Positions 41,589 to 54,693 of a stretch of 64,000 bases of DNA are shown piece after piece. Within the stretch, counting starts at the first letter, position 1. Every line of letters begins with the position of its first letter. The notes beneath the pieces were generated by a model. That model was not told where the DNA came from. It did no database searches and was given only the letters and a program-made list of their open reading frames with translations. Position numbers and translations under genes: made by a program. The DNA is from Antedon mediterranea (lineage: Eukaryota; Echinodermata; Crinoidea; Comatulida; Antedonidae), in NCBI RefSeq assembly GCF_964355755.1, contig NC_092672.1, positions 27,028,501 to 27,092,500 on the forward strand. The letters run 5' to 3'.

Positions 41589-44110
41589 ACGAGCCACCCT
41601 TTAGAGAAAATCCAGCTATAACACAGAATAATACCCCCCTGATTACAATATTAGAAGTTATAGATAGCATTAAACGATTTCTGGACCTCTATTGTGTAAC
41701 AATTTACCCCCCTCAATTTCCTGTGCTGCTAACCGCTATTCATTCAATAATAAAATTAAAAATTACCTTTTGTCTCATTACTGATCCATCTGTTTGATAT
41801 GTTTATCATTCATTTGTAATCATATTCGCTATATGCCATGCAGCTGTACTTTTTTCTGTTCTTTTTTTTAAACTTTTTATTCCAACTTTTATCTACTGGT
41901 TTTATTAATATTTTTTATTTCTTTATTGTTTAATTAATTTATTTTCTTTATTTATATTTTTTTCTTCTCTTAATTTAAATATGTAGGCCCTCAAAGCAAT
42001 CCCGTCACAAGATTATAATCTTTTTGGGATTTGCCGTCGTCCATTTTCTTGTTTTATCACTTGCCATTTTGTTTTTGTTACTTTTGTCTTTTGGACGTGA
42101 ATAAATGTTCTTTGAATTGAACTGAAAAAAAATCATCTTAAATTAAATAAATCACCAGAAATTTATAGTTTAACACCTAATATTTTTAAGACCCTACCTA
42201 CTAATATTTTACAAATAATTAATAACATTTTTAATTTTATTATTAAATCTAGTAATTATCCAGACAATTGGACAACTGGAATTTTAGTTCCCTTCTATAA
42301 AGGGAATGACCCAAATAACGTAAACAATTACAGACCCATTACTTTATTACCTATTTTTAACAAAACATTTACATGGATAGAAAAACGAATCAAAGAATGG
42401 GTAGAACAAAATAATATTATACCAGAAGAACAAGTAGGGTTCAGAAAGGGATATAGCACAACCGACACTTTAGTTAAAAAGGCCTTAAATAAGAAAAGGT
42501 GTAAACTTTATTGTGTATTTGTTGATTTCAAGCAAGCGTTTGATAGTATTAGTAGAATTATTTTATTTACTAAAATTAAACAAATGGGTCTTCCTTTATA
42601 CATTTATAATATTATAAGAGCAATATATAAGGATGTAAATATTAAAATTAAAATACAACATGGACTAACAAATAGTTTTAAAAGCACCACAAGACTTAAA
42701 CTAGGCTCTCTTCTATCGCCCATATTATTTATTATGTTTCTTTATGACTTAAAACAATTTTTATTAGAAAATGATTTACATTTCTGTTCAATAGGTCATC
42801 TCGCACTTAATATGTGCAGATGACCTTATGCGCATTTCATACTAAAAAATCGGAATTCCAAAACAAATAAATCAATTACAGAAATATTTCACAGAAAATA
42901 GCCTCACTATCAATAATGCAAAATCAAAAATAATGGTTTTCAGAAAAGGAGGAAAATTAAGTAACGATGATAAATTTTCGCTAAATGGAAATGATATAGA
43001 AATTGTAAATAATTTTAAATATTTAGGTTTCACCCTTAACAGCCAAGGTAAATGGAACACCATGGAAAAAGTCACAACAGACAAGACAAAAAGAGCCATG
43101 TTTAATTCAAGAAGGAAATTATCTGATTTAGGTTACAATTCTGTTAAAATTAAGAAAAAGCTATTTGAGACAAAGATCCTCCCTATTATCTTATATGGAT
43201 GCGAAATATGGGGGCATATAGAAGGAAAAGAAATTGAAAATATCCATCTTAAGCATTGTAAATATACATTAAATGTCCAGCAGTCGTGTCCCAACGAGGA
43301 GGCCAGAAGTGAATTAGGCCATATCCAATTAAAGTAGTACAGACATATTAGAATGATAAGTTACTGGATTAAAATATTAATGATAGAAGACACAAGACTA
43401 CCAAAAATATGCCTTCTTCAACAAAAGTCCTGGGCCCAGAAGGGAAGCGACTGCTGGGAACTCTAAATGTTAAATATATTCTTAACTATTACGGATTTAA
43501 TTATATTTTTTATTTAAATGATATAAATAATAATTTCTTACAAAATTTGAGCCAGATGGTATACGATACAGCTTTACAGAACGGAAGAGAAAGTCTCCAA
43601 CAAAACCCACGTTTGCGATTTTATAATTATTTTAAAGCTGATTATGTTACAGAAGACTATTTACATGATTTAAATTTTAAGTTTAGGACACTTTTATCAA
43701 GATTTTGTTTATCAACACAAAATTTATTTATTGAGAAGGGAAGACATCTTAAATAAATTAGAGAAAATAGAATCTGTTTATTTTGTAATACTGGTGAAAT
43801 TGAAGACGAATTGCATTTTTTATTTAGTTGTTCTTTATACAACAACCTGAGACAGAAATAAATTAAAATCAAAAATCAAAATATATATACCTATTTGAAT
43901 TATGTATTTATAAAATAAAAGAGAAATAAGACTGTTTGCTATATACATTGAAAAAAGTTTTAACTTAAGGAATGTCCAAATCAAGAGAAATAATTTTATT
44001 TTAATGTTTTAGAAAATGCATAAGTTTAAGAAACTATCGCATAAATATTGATTAATGTTATTATGTAATATGGACCGAAGGCCAAAATTACGAATAAAGA
44101 AAGAAAAAAA
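41589..44110 (+). mobile_element. LINE family 2, fuller copy
   Basis: Flanked by GATCA at 41584-41588 and 44111-44115. The empty site is preserved at 54613-54617 (CCGATCACATTCC). The coding region is interrupted: NYRPITLLP, EEQVGFRKGYSTTDTLVKKA, YCVFVDFKQAFDSI, LGSLLSPILFIMFLYDL, an ADD box near 42815-42835, NNFKYLGFTLNSQGKW, KILPIILYGCEIWG, IENIHLKHCKYTLNVQ and a C-terminal CCHC knuckle. It is 5'-truncated, frameshifted, and split by a 458-bp insertion at 41676-42133. Confidence 0.8.
41676..42133 (+). mobile_element. Non-coding LINE-tail-like insertion inside LINE family 2
   Basis: Absent from the sister copy, where TTAAAC joins ATCTTAAATT directly. It is T-rich, contains GGGATTTGCCGTCGTCC and AATAAATGTTCTTTGAATTG, and ends in a short A-run. 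This looks like a LINE 3' UTR inserted without its coding region. Confidence 0.6.
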
Positions 44111-45299
44111 GATCATATTCCCCTGTCAGCAACAAACAATCCCCACATTTGACCAATCAGAGCATAGATTTAGTTTCAGTCTAAATTATTAATTACCAGT
44201 ACCCGGCGTAATAGTAGGGAGGCCAATGTGAGCTTTTCCATCATAGGGAGAATTTTCTGGTAATAGTTGGCAACCATGTGGAATATATCCCTTATGGGAT
44301 GACAAAAAAGATAGAGGTGGATGCCACTCTCAAATTTCAGGTCAAATGTCATTTTCAAGGTTATAATGTCAAATATGGTACAATAGGGGTTTAAGCTGTT
44401 TTCAACAACATATAAGCCAATTAAAAGAAATGTAACCATTATTGGATCATTATTGACATTGCGGAAGATTATCAATTCATCAATTTTTCAACTTACAAGT
44501 TTAAAGGTCATTTTCAAGGTCAAATAAAGCACAAACCTGTTAAATAATCGGTATTAATAATTGAAATAAATATAATTTTCATGAGGATAGCATGGGGCTG
44601 ATGGTTATAGTGTGGTGTCAAAAAGATCAGAATTGTACTCGGAAGATTTTAAACTTAAAAGCATTTGAATCACTCCTGGAAGTGGGAGATGAGTCCTAGA
44701 GTATAAAAATAACCGATTGGAATGTCTTAAATTACATTAAAACCGTCACAGAGGGGTTGTGAGTTGAGAGTAATGGGCCCATTTTAAGTGTTTCCTTTAG
44801 CCTAAGTGAATACAAGGGAAATACAGTACTTAAATATTTATTGAGTAAAGTGAAATACTTAATATTTAAGGGAAATAATCACTTTAGTGTGATTGGTAAA
44901 ATACGGCCACTGAGTCTAGTTAGATGTAGCATTTCAAGACCCTCCAAAGACTATGTCTGTTATACAGTTTTCTTCTCAAGAGTACCATATATTTGGCAAT
45001 TAAACTTTTCTATGTACTGTAAGTGCAAATTCTTAATCTTATTCAATTCCATTTATAAGGAGTGGATGCGTTACGGACGTTTTCCATTTTATTTATTTGT
45101 TTACACCTTATTTATAGAGGGTGACCCTAAATAGCGTATGCTGACAATCGATTACCCTCTTGATGAGTGACAATGGCTGTGTGTATACTAGTACACCGGG
45201 GTAAACCCCTACTCGTCTCGAAAGATGTACTTGGCTCACTGGACCTACGGTTTAGGCCTAGTCCTTATCCGAGAAGACTCATTCTACCACCAGAGCCAT

Positions 45300-45393
45300 G
45301 GAGTGAGTGAGACTCGAACCCCTGCCGATTTTAATATGGCAATGTATTACGGTTCCACTGTCTTAACCACTTGGCCACCCACTCACTCACTCC
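45300..45393 (-). mobile_element. tRNA-Ser/Leu-like SINE head, unit 2
   Basis: A duplicate of 31339-31432 with the same length and pairing. Confidence 0.5.
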
Positions 45394-46070
45394 AGTATGA
45401 AAAGGCACGGAAGCTGATTATTCTTACTAGGGTTTCAGTCACTTTGCTATTCACTATACCATGCATCGTCTATACTTTAGTAGGATATACGGTATATTGG
45501 AGTTACAAAGTGCATAGGCCTATAATTACCATATATAGCATATCATCAACTTTTAGGTATAAGCACAATCTTTGTCATTGACATAGAAGAATATCATTAC
45601 TCCTTGTTGGTCTTGCATTCTGAAAATCCAGGAGACGAGGAGAAGGTTGTGCACAAGTCTCCATTTTTGGCGGAAAAATGTTATCCATCGTTTGTCGCAG
45701 TTCCACATACACCCACAAAAATTGAATATTAATAGGATTTTCTTTCAAGCAAAAATTACAAACTTCGTGTTTGACGAGTTCCACAAAATGCAGTAATGTT
45801 GTACCTAAAGTATATGCCTCCTCTTGAAATACATTACTGAAAATCTATAACTAATTGGGATTCATGACAATACAAATAGATTATATTTTCATGTCATAAT
45901 TGTTGCGAGACAGATTTTTTTTAAATATAAAAAGCAAATAAGTCGAGGCCTGTGTGTTCTTCAGTCAGCATTTATTTCTAAAATCCTGGACACGCCACTG
46001 CTATGAATATTTACCAATAATATTATAATATTCACGGTGTTTTTTAGAGTGTTGCTCTTTAAATTGAAGG

Positions 46071-46078
46071 TATAAAAG
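46071..46078 (+). promoter_or_regulatory. TATA box of gene EF
   Basis: TATAAAAG lies 86 bp before the ATG, as in CD. Confidence 0.7.
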
Positions 46079-46156
46079 TTGTACCACTTATTACAAATGC
46101 CATTAAGTTTTGAAAACACGGTACTTTGATAAAGCAATCATTCAACTATAATCAAG

Positions 46157-49100
46157 ATGTTTATATCAACTGTGATAGCATTTATCATCTACTCATTCAT
46201 ATTTTGTGAAGGACAAGGTAAAATATCAATTTTTCTACTTTTCATACATATACATGAGTGCTGTTGTTCACTAAGGTATTGGAATATTATGCCTAGTCAA
46301 ATTCCATTCCATATTATGTTTTTAATATATTACAGGTTGTCTTGTATTTGTAGGAAAAGAAAACACTTTATCCCTCTATTTCTTCTGCACCGCCCTCTTC
46401 AACAACACTGTGATACTACATGTTCTCCGAGGAAACCCTTATTTGCACAATGTACTATATAGGCTAGTGTTATTATGATGTTTAAAATAAGATTATTTTA
46501 TATCGTGAATGTTGTGCATTTATAATAAACTTATGTTTGTATAACTTAAAATATTACAGTACATCTTTCATTAGTATCCACATAATATTGTTTCAGTATC
46601 GCAATTCAATAGTTAAATATTTGATCAGGGTGGTAACTTAGTAGGCCTAACATAATCATGTAAATTTTACATTTATTCATTCAGTTACAAATCCACATTA
46701 AAATGCATCACAATCATCATTATACTATACGTTTAAGTAATTTCAAGTAAGCTCATACATTTTTTTTTGTAATCTAAAATTCTTTCATTTTTACTGTGAT
46801 TTTTATATCTCTAAAATACAAGAGAAAATAATATTTAGCTTTTTGTTTACATTAGTGGCTTCCACATGTAGTAACATGCCGATTGGTCTCGCTGCTGACG
46901 TCCAAAGCACAAAGTTTCCTGATTCAGCATTTTCAGCCAGCTCTTATGAAAGTTATGGCCAAAGACCATCAAGAGGTAGATTGAATGCAAAGCATGAGGA
47001 CGATAATAATATGGGAGCGTGGATGACCAACAATGATCCGTGGATTCAAGTATATTTGAAAGATGTCATTGAAATCGGAGGCATAATTACACAAGGACAA
47101 AATGGTGCTAGTAACTGGGTTACGAAGTTTCAAGTTTCATACTCAAAGGATGGAAAAGTGTTTTTCTACGTCAAACAAGCCGGTTCTAACAATGAGGTGT
47201 CTTTACTCTACTTTATTTTTGATACGTTTCTATAATTACAATAATAAAGCCATATAGATTGGTAATCATAACATGATTGACATTTACCGAGAAATTATTA
47301 CTTTATTTTAATTGACAATGCGTTAATTTTATTTAAACATTTTAAACGTTCTAATACAAAAAATACAGACAACAGTCTCATATGGAAAACATCATACATG
47401 TTTGACAGCTCATACAATTCATACACACTTAAAATATATAAAGACAAATTGAGAATATATTATAAAACAAAACAGTATCTGTACAATTTGTAGGGTTCTT
47501 CACAATAATTTAGATCCTTATTTTGCTGGTTTTTAGTTCTGACTCCAATTATTCCAGTCATTAGCATCGTGTGATAGCTGTCTCTTCCGAATATAACTAA
47601 TTTAATTTTAATTTGTAAGCTGTGTTTTTTAAAAAAATATTTACATTTAAATAGGTCTTTACTGGGAACACTGATTCAGACACAGACAAACGCAACGACT
47701 TTAAGTCGATTTTCGCCCGTTACATACGGATTCATCCAAAGGACTGGAATGGAGCTACTAGTCTCAGGTTTGAACTTCTTTCCTGTGGTAAGTATATACT
47801 CGTTTTACTTCTACATCATGCTTGCGCATCAATTGCTAATGGCCCAGTAACAAAATAGCAGCCGTCTAAAACAGAAAAAAAAAGGAGTAAATCCAAAAAC
47901 ATCGACAAACCAAGCCAGTACTATCCTAATCATGTTGCTTGTTTACGAGAACTCGTTTTTTTTCTGGTGACGTTGAAACTAACCCAGGACCAAAGGAAGT
48001 TAAATGTCTACTTTTAAAACGCGCGTAGCATTAAAAATAAAATGCATTTTAGACCACCAAAAACAAACTTCTTCATCAATCTCTTAATATAAGCTAATAC
48101 TTGAATCCACAAAGCCTGAATTGTGCTAGTCGGTGATTTTCAGTGGAATGACGACGGTAGCCATACTTATAAATCCAACTCTGCTAGTATGTTTGTTTTC
48201 TGACCAAATTCTTAATCCTTTTAACCTTTCCTAATATAATTTTGTAATACTAGTATTTTAGATCTTTTACTTTGTAATAATAATTTTAAATACAATTGTA
48301 ATGTTTCCATTGATGACTCGATCGTCTTTGAGTCTGATCATGAGTCCCTTCATATTAAGTTTGATATTGATTCCTGTTCTCGAGATAGTCATACTTTTAG
48401 GACTATTTAAAATTGTTCTAAAACTAATTGGGCTGTTATGTGCAATCTTTTTGATATATGTACCTTGGGATATCCTCAAGAGCTTTAATGATGTCTGTCT
48501 GGATGTGTTTTATAATTTTGTCTCATCTACTATTAAAGATATGGTTCCCACTATTACCCCCAACGGTTCGATAACAACTTTCGCAAAGCTTTAAATATTA
48601 AAGAAAATAGGCGTAAATTATATAGACAATATCGTACTGAATTTCATAACAATGAATTTATCTATGCTCGTAGACATTTTAAACAACTTTGTAGAGTTTA
48701 AGTATCAAGAACCCTACATTTAAGAGTAACTATAAACAAACAGCCCCAACCATACTCAAGTATGGAGCTACTGAAGCTTGCAAACCTAATGATATTGATG
48801 AAGCCAATTTTGTATAATTTATTTGCTAGCTCTAATGATGTTAAGATTACTATACTACCTTTCCTGATTTTGCTGAATATCCCCTTGATACTCTTTCTAA
48901 TTTTTCTGTCAATTCTATTGAGGTTGTTGCAAATACTTCTCAAGAATTAATCCCCATAAAGCGTTTGGCTGCGATAGGTTATGGAGAGTCGGTATTTTAA
49001 AGTAATTAAGTGCTAGGTCATAACAAATATACTCAGGCCCTAGAATGATTCTAAGGGCTCTTTTTTGGAGTTTCTCTATTTGGAGCGATTGTTTAAGGGT

Positions 49101-52100
49101 AATAGCGCCATGCCAATTCTTGTATTTTCTTTACAATTGGGAACGTTGTAACGTTTGCTCCCAATTTAAAAAGCAGATTTTTGTTATAATATTTAGAATT
49201 TTCGCCCTATGCCGTTGCTTTCTCTTTAAGATTTCCGAAAAAATTGTTAATACTGTAAATGGTTTCAATAATTTTTTTGCTATCATTGGACCTAACCTAG
49301 CCAAAAAAATAACAAGTCAATTTCCAAGTCGTGATAGTCCCAATGATTATATTAAAAAACATATTCCAAATTCTATTTTTTAGAGGCCACTTCCAAAGAA
49401 GAATTAATTACAGAAGTGAACTTATTTAAGTCTAAAAATTTCAGCGGATGATGTACCTATGTATGTCAATAGTTAAACCCATTATATATGAAATCAGTGA
49501 GCCATTGACACATATTTATAATCGTTAACTTGAGACTGGTATTTTCCAAGACACCCTTAAGATTGCAAAAATTGTTCCCATCTACAAAGCTTGGGATAAA
49601 AGTAGTTTCTCAAATTATCGACCGATCTCCTTGTTGCCCAAATTTTCTAAAATTTTAGAAAATTATTTAACACCCGTCTGTTGAAATTTATAGACAAATT
49701 TGATATTTTATATTCAGGACAATTTGGTTTTAGGAAAAATATGTCCACTAGCCATGCATTGCTTCACTTTTCCAAGTTCATGCTTAAAGAGATGGACAGG
49801 TCTAACTATACAATCGGAATTTTTATTGACTTAAAAAAGGCGTTTGATACCATCGACGACAATATCCTTATAAAAAAAACTTGAACTTTGAAGCTTATGG
49901 TATTCGTGGAATTGCCAATAAATGGATGCAAAATTATCTTTCTAACAGAAAACAATTTGTAACAATACATTGTGATACCACCTCAGAATTAACAGACATT
50001 TTATGTGGCATTCCACAGGGATCAATTTTGGAGCCCACTTTATTCCTTTCATTTCTTTTATTACATTTGTAATGCTTCTTCCCTAATAGAATACACGCTT
50101 TATGCTGATGATACAAATATACTTTTTTCTGGTAAGAACCTGCAATTTATCTGTAATATTATTAATGATGAGCTAAAAAAAATAATACTTTGTTTAAGGT
50201 AAATAAACTGTAAAATTACATATTGTTGTGAAGTCTGGGGTTATACCTTTAGAACTAATTTAAATTTTTTATACATATTACAAAAAAGGCACTAAGACTT
50301 GTTATGAAAGTCCCATACACCAGTCCAAGTAAACCAATTTTCTATTTTTTTTAAACTCTTGATCTTTATAATTTAATAAAACTATATACAGTTTCTCTAA
50401 TGCATAAAGCTTTTCATAACTTACTCGCAGCGATTGTACAAAATAATTTCATTTTATGCTCAGTTGTCCACGATAAATATACTCGACAAAAACATCAATT
50501 CTACCCACAATTTAAAAGAACCACTCAAAAATCATAAACTATCTTTTTTTTTGTTAAGATAAAAAAAAAGATTGTTTGCATTTTCTTAAAAGTTACATTT
50601 TCCTTCCCTATGACCTTGTGCCATTTTTCATATTACTATTTATATATATATATATACTATTTTGTAACAGGGGGTTTCTACTTATAAGCTGTGCTTCAGA
50701 GATTCCTCCTTTCCATTCATTCGTTTTGTAATGAATATTTATGTATGTTTATGTTTTTTGTTGTGAATGGAAATAAAGACACAAACAAACAAACAATCTC
50801 TTCTCGTATATATCACCTATTCTCTTTGCTGTCCAACATGACTTTGTCTCTGGCAGATCGTGTCAGACTGACCTTGCTATTCTATGTAATCAGTTGCTTA
50901 TCAGTCTTTTGGGTTTAGAGAAACAATCTCAGAAGCATTCGATAAAGTATGACACGATATTATAAGTATCAAATTCTTACTTTATCACTTTTTTTTATTC
51001 AGTTCAAAACCAACAGCGATGAAATCTAAACATAATAATATATTCATATTTGAAACAATAAGATAAACTTAGATTGGAACATTACAGAGATTAAAAAAAA
51101 ATTTACCCATAAATACAATTAAACTATAAATCAATATCCAAACAATTAACAAGCACACTATTAAATGTGTATCGGCTGAAAAATACCTCGTTTTGTGCAT
51201 TCAACAACACGACCACAAGGAATTAACGTGAAGCAAACACTTGCCTGCGAGTACGAGTTTGTATATTTAACTTAAACAAAGTAACAAGAGGACAATCATA
51301 AACAGAATTGAAAGAGTTGTTTAAAAATATCCTATCAAAAACAACTCTGCGATTTTCAAGACAAATAAGAGAAACATTATAATTATGACAATAAAAAAAA
51401 AATACTCATTTTTATTACAACAATAACCTGTCTATTGAAAGGTTTAACTTTCAAAAAGATCTGAAAATTAACTTTATTAAACATGTTGTTGCTAAGGGTA
51501 ATAGAATGATGGGTATGCTTTGGCGTCACTGTAAATTGATAGTGTTACTAAACTTTTATTATTTCTTTTGTCCGATCGATTTTTTATTTTTCATCATTTC
51601 AATTTCGATCTCTCAATCAAATCGTATCAAACGTGTTCAATACAAATTTATTTATTTCATTAACTAAAACAATTCTGGTCTTCTAATCATCTTCCTCTGC
51701 TTCATAATCGGAGAAGTTTTTTCGATTTGATTTTTTTCTTCAAATGCTTTAAACTCCTTTTTAAATTATAATTGTTGTCATTTTCTCTCTTAAAATTGAT
51801 GTTCTAACTCTCACACTGACCTTTTCCCCTTGTCCGTTGTCGAACGTAACTAAAAATGATTTTAATCAAAGATTATCCAGGCTTTACAATTTAATTTCTA
51901 TTAAAGGTAAGACTATCGATATTTTTTTTGACACTTTGTCAATTTTTAGACCTAAAGTTCTTAAAGCAATAAAAAAAATACATATAGTGAAATACAAGAG
52001 AAAACAATATTTAGCTTTTTGTTTTCATTAGTGGCTTCCACATGTAACATGCCGATTGGTCTCGCTGATGACGTCCGAGACACAAGGTTTCCTGACTCAG

Positions 52101-53811
52101 CATTTTCAGCCAGTTCTTATGAAGGGGAGGGCCAAAGACCATCAAGAGGTCGACTGAATTCAATGCATGAAAGCTCTTCTAAAATGGGAGCATGGATGGC
52201 CAATGATCCTTGGATTCAAGTAGATTTGAAAGGTGTCTTTGACATCGGAGGCATAATTACACAAGGACAAAATGGTTATCCTTACTGGGTTACGAAGTTT
52301 CATGTTTCATTCTCAAAGGATGGAAAGGCGTTTATCTACCTCAGACAAGCCGGTTCTAACAATGAGGTTTCTTTACTCTACTTACTTGAAGAACTTCATT
52401 TTTTTTGATACGTGTCTATAATTACAATAATAAAGCCATATAGAATGGTAATGCATAACATGATTGACATTTACGAAGAAATTATTACCTAGACAATGGG
52501 TTAATTTATTTAAACAGACTGTATTAAATGTACGTTCTAATACAAAAAATACAGAAATACCACAGAAAACTGTATTGGTCTCATATAAAAAATAAGAAGT
52601 TAATTCGATGTTGGCAGCTCATAGAATTCATACACGCTTAAAATATAATCAAAAGACAAATTGAGAATAAAGGAAAACATTATCTGAATTATTTGTAGGG
52701 TTCTTCACAATGTTTTAAATCCTTTTTTTAATATGTGAGTTCCTACTCTATTGACATCACTTTTGTTGAGTTTAGACTCTTTATTTTAACCTCTTTGGTT
52801 GGAATATGCCAGTCATCAGCATCAGGATTACTACTTTGATTTTAATTTATAAACCTACGGATTTTTAAAATGTTTACATTTAAATAGGTGTTTACTGGGA
52901 ACAATGATTCAGACACACCACGCACCAACTACTTTGGATATAAGATTGCCGCTCGTTATATACGGATTCATCCAAAGGAATGGCATGGAGCTACTAGTCT
53001 TAGGTTTGAACTTCTTTCCTGTGACTGGTAAGTAGGCCTATACTCGTGTACTTCTCTGTATGATACTGACATCATGCCTGTGTCAAACTAATCAAGTGGC
53101 AAAAAAAAGCAATCTTAGGCCTACGTGGAAAGGACTCTGGTAACTGACCTAACGGACCAATCATGTTACCTTAAAAAGGTCTAGTAATTAGTGTCGATAT
53201 TATTATTGTTTTCTCACAAATATATTAGAACCCATAACTTTAAACATTACCCTTTTAGAAAGTAAAATCACTGAGTAAAGTCAAGATAGTGTAGTATCTT
53301 CTACACTACCTTTGGTGATGAGCTTGATATTTCGGTTCATTTTAAAAGAATACAGATTTTATTTTTTATTTCTGAAATTATCAATGAACTTGAAATTCAA
53401 TACTATTGAAAATAGGCATCATCTGTAAGTACTGTATACCAATTTACACCAAAACATTCAGGACGATAACTTTAAAATTGTGAACGCCATCGTGCAAAAA
53501 AAAAACCAAATAAAACAAACACATCAAGTACGTACTATTGCCAAGTACATTATATTTTGCCAAGTAATAAAGTAAATTCTAAGCAGGAAAGAGTGAAATT
53601 CTAAGAAGGAAAGAGTGAAATTTTAAGTAGGGAAGAGTGTAGTGTATACTGATTCTAAGAATTTTCTGAAAAAGTGACAAAATTAATTTATTTGCTCTTC
53701 TACCTGAATATACTCACTCTTGCCTGATGTAAATATTTACTTACAAGTAATGCAGCTTATCCGCAATGAGACATTATGAATTATTTCTTTCGTAATCTTT
53801 TTTTTTTCAGA
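46157..53811 (+). CDS. Gene EF: secreted protein with two tandem F5/8C domains
   Basis: Proposed 336-aa paralogue of CD. Exons: 46157-46217 (signal, phase 1), 46856-47196 and 47655-47787 (domain 1), 52032-52366 and 52888-53027 (domain 2), and 53811 (last base of the TG|A stop). Domain 1 has one more residue than in CD (TCSNMPIGL) and again shows WIQVYL in place of WIQVDL. Domain 2 keeps WIQVDL but has KGVFDIGG where CD has KDVIDIGG, and ends SCD rather than SCN. All frames are open and all junctions GT-AG. The central intron (4.2 kb) holds the same LINE remnants minus the 804-bp element. As for CD, the two-domain reading rests on splice phases. Confidence 0.65.
47935..50790 (+). mobile_element. 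CR1-like LINE remnant, unit 2
   Basis: Paralogue of 33985-37920. The 2A-like motif is at 47963-47992. The GDFN motif is damaged here by a 15-bp deletion near 48141. The reverse transcriptase keeps SGQFGFRKNMSTSHALLHF, LKKAFDTI, CGIPQGSILEP and YADDTNILFSGKN. Frameshifts and deletions are frequent. Confidence 0.7.
50830..51980 (+). pseudogene. Decayed LINE of the 13.7-kb family, unit 2
   Basis: Paralogue of 37960-39110: the GRSCQT-like region, a KAFDKV segment with a further deletion, GNRMMGMLWRHCK near 51500-51537, and NDFNQRLSRLYNLI near the end. Confidence 0.6.
52032..53027 (+). CDS. Second discoidin-domain exons of gene EF
   Basis: Exon 52032-52366 and exon 52888-53027, homologous to 39168-40184 with the same phases. 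Motifs: PSRGRLNSMHESSSKMGAWM, DPWIQVDLKG, ITQGQNGYPYWVTKF, AARYIRIHPKEWHG and SLRFELLSCD. Confidence 0.85.
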
Positions 53812-54395
53812 TAAATAGAACGGCAAAAGAAACTACTGTCAAGTTATGAACGTCTGACCTATAGAGAATTAACAAAATATCATCGAATAGTAGTGTAGTA
53901 TTAGTAATATAAATTATGGAAAATCGTGATATTTAACAGCTAAATTAAATTATAAAATGTTTAAACAATTATTGTGACGGTGAAATTTTTAATTAGAGAA
54001 AACAAATAGGCCTAAAACATAATTATATTATAAAATGTCAAATGTTGCATTTTAAATTACGGATTTAATTAGATGTATAGCAAATTTGGAATTCATACAG
54101 TTTGAATTATGAAATATAAATTAAATAAATTGTATTGAATGAAACTTAATTTTATATTATGAATATGTAGAAATACAATTTTAGAACTTGTTTTGTATTG
54201 TCTTTGCATGTCTCCACTACTCAACTTGTTTTGTATTCTCTTTGCATGTCTCCACTACTCAACTTGTTTTGTATTGTCTTTGCATGTCTCCACTACTCAA
54301 CTTGTTTTGTATTCTCTTTGCATGTCTCCACTACTCAACTTGTTTTGTATTGTCTTTGCAATGATTTCGTTTTTAGCTTTAAAAAATAAATAAAT
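53811..54395 (+). other. Gene EF last exon (3' UTR) with expanded minisatellite
   Basis: Starts ATAAATAGAACGGC after a long T tract and CAG; its first base completes TGA. AATAAA is at 54385-54390. Confidence 0.6.
54187..54360. repeat. 38-bp minisatellite in gene EF 3' UTR
   Basis: Four full copies plus a partial one start at 54187, 54225, 54263, 54301 and 54339. They alternate between TATTGTC and TATTCTC variants, so the true repeat is 76 bp. Genes B and CD have a single copy at the matching place (about 22829 and 41362). Confidence 0.9.
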
Positions 54396-54693
54396 AAATG
54401 ATCAACACACAAACAATCAAAGGGACAACAAATTGACAATAAATTGAACAAACGATGAATAAATGAACGAACGAATAATGAACAAACGAATGAATGGCGA
54501 CGTTATATATTGGCGTACAACAACACTAGTTTTATATTTTACGAAAGCGACCAGATTAACGAACACTATACTTCCTGATATAAATCAATGTTTAGCGCCA
54601 GTAGTTAGTCCCGATCACATTCCCCTGTCAGCAACAAACAATCCACACATTTGACAAATCAGAGCATAGATTTAGTTTCAGTCTAAATTATTA

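Larger units (their letters stand above)
44111..54617 (+). repeat. Tandem segmental duplication, second unit (carries gene EF)
   Basis: Paralogue of 30150-41588. It lacks the 804-bp element and has an expanded 38-bp minisatellite near its end. It ends at CCGATCA, followed directly by the start of a further truncated unit (CATTCCCCTGTCAGC). Confidence 0.9.

Noticed and set aside
54193-54393. Frames encoding SLHVSTTQLVLY repeats
   Set aside because: Created by the 38-bp minisatellite in a 3' UTR.
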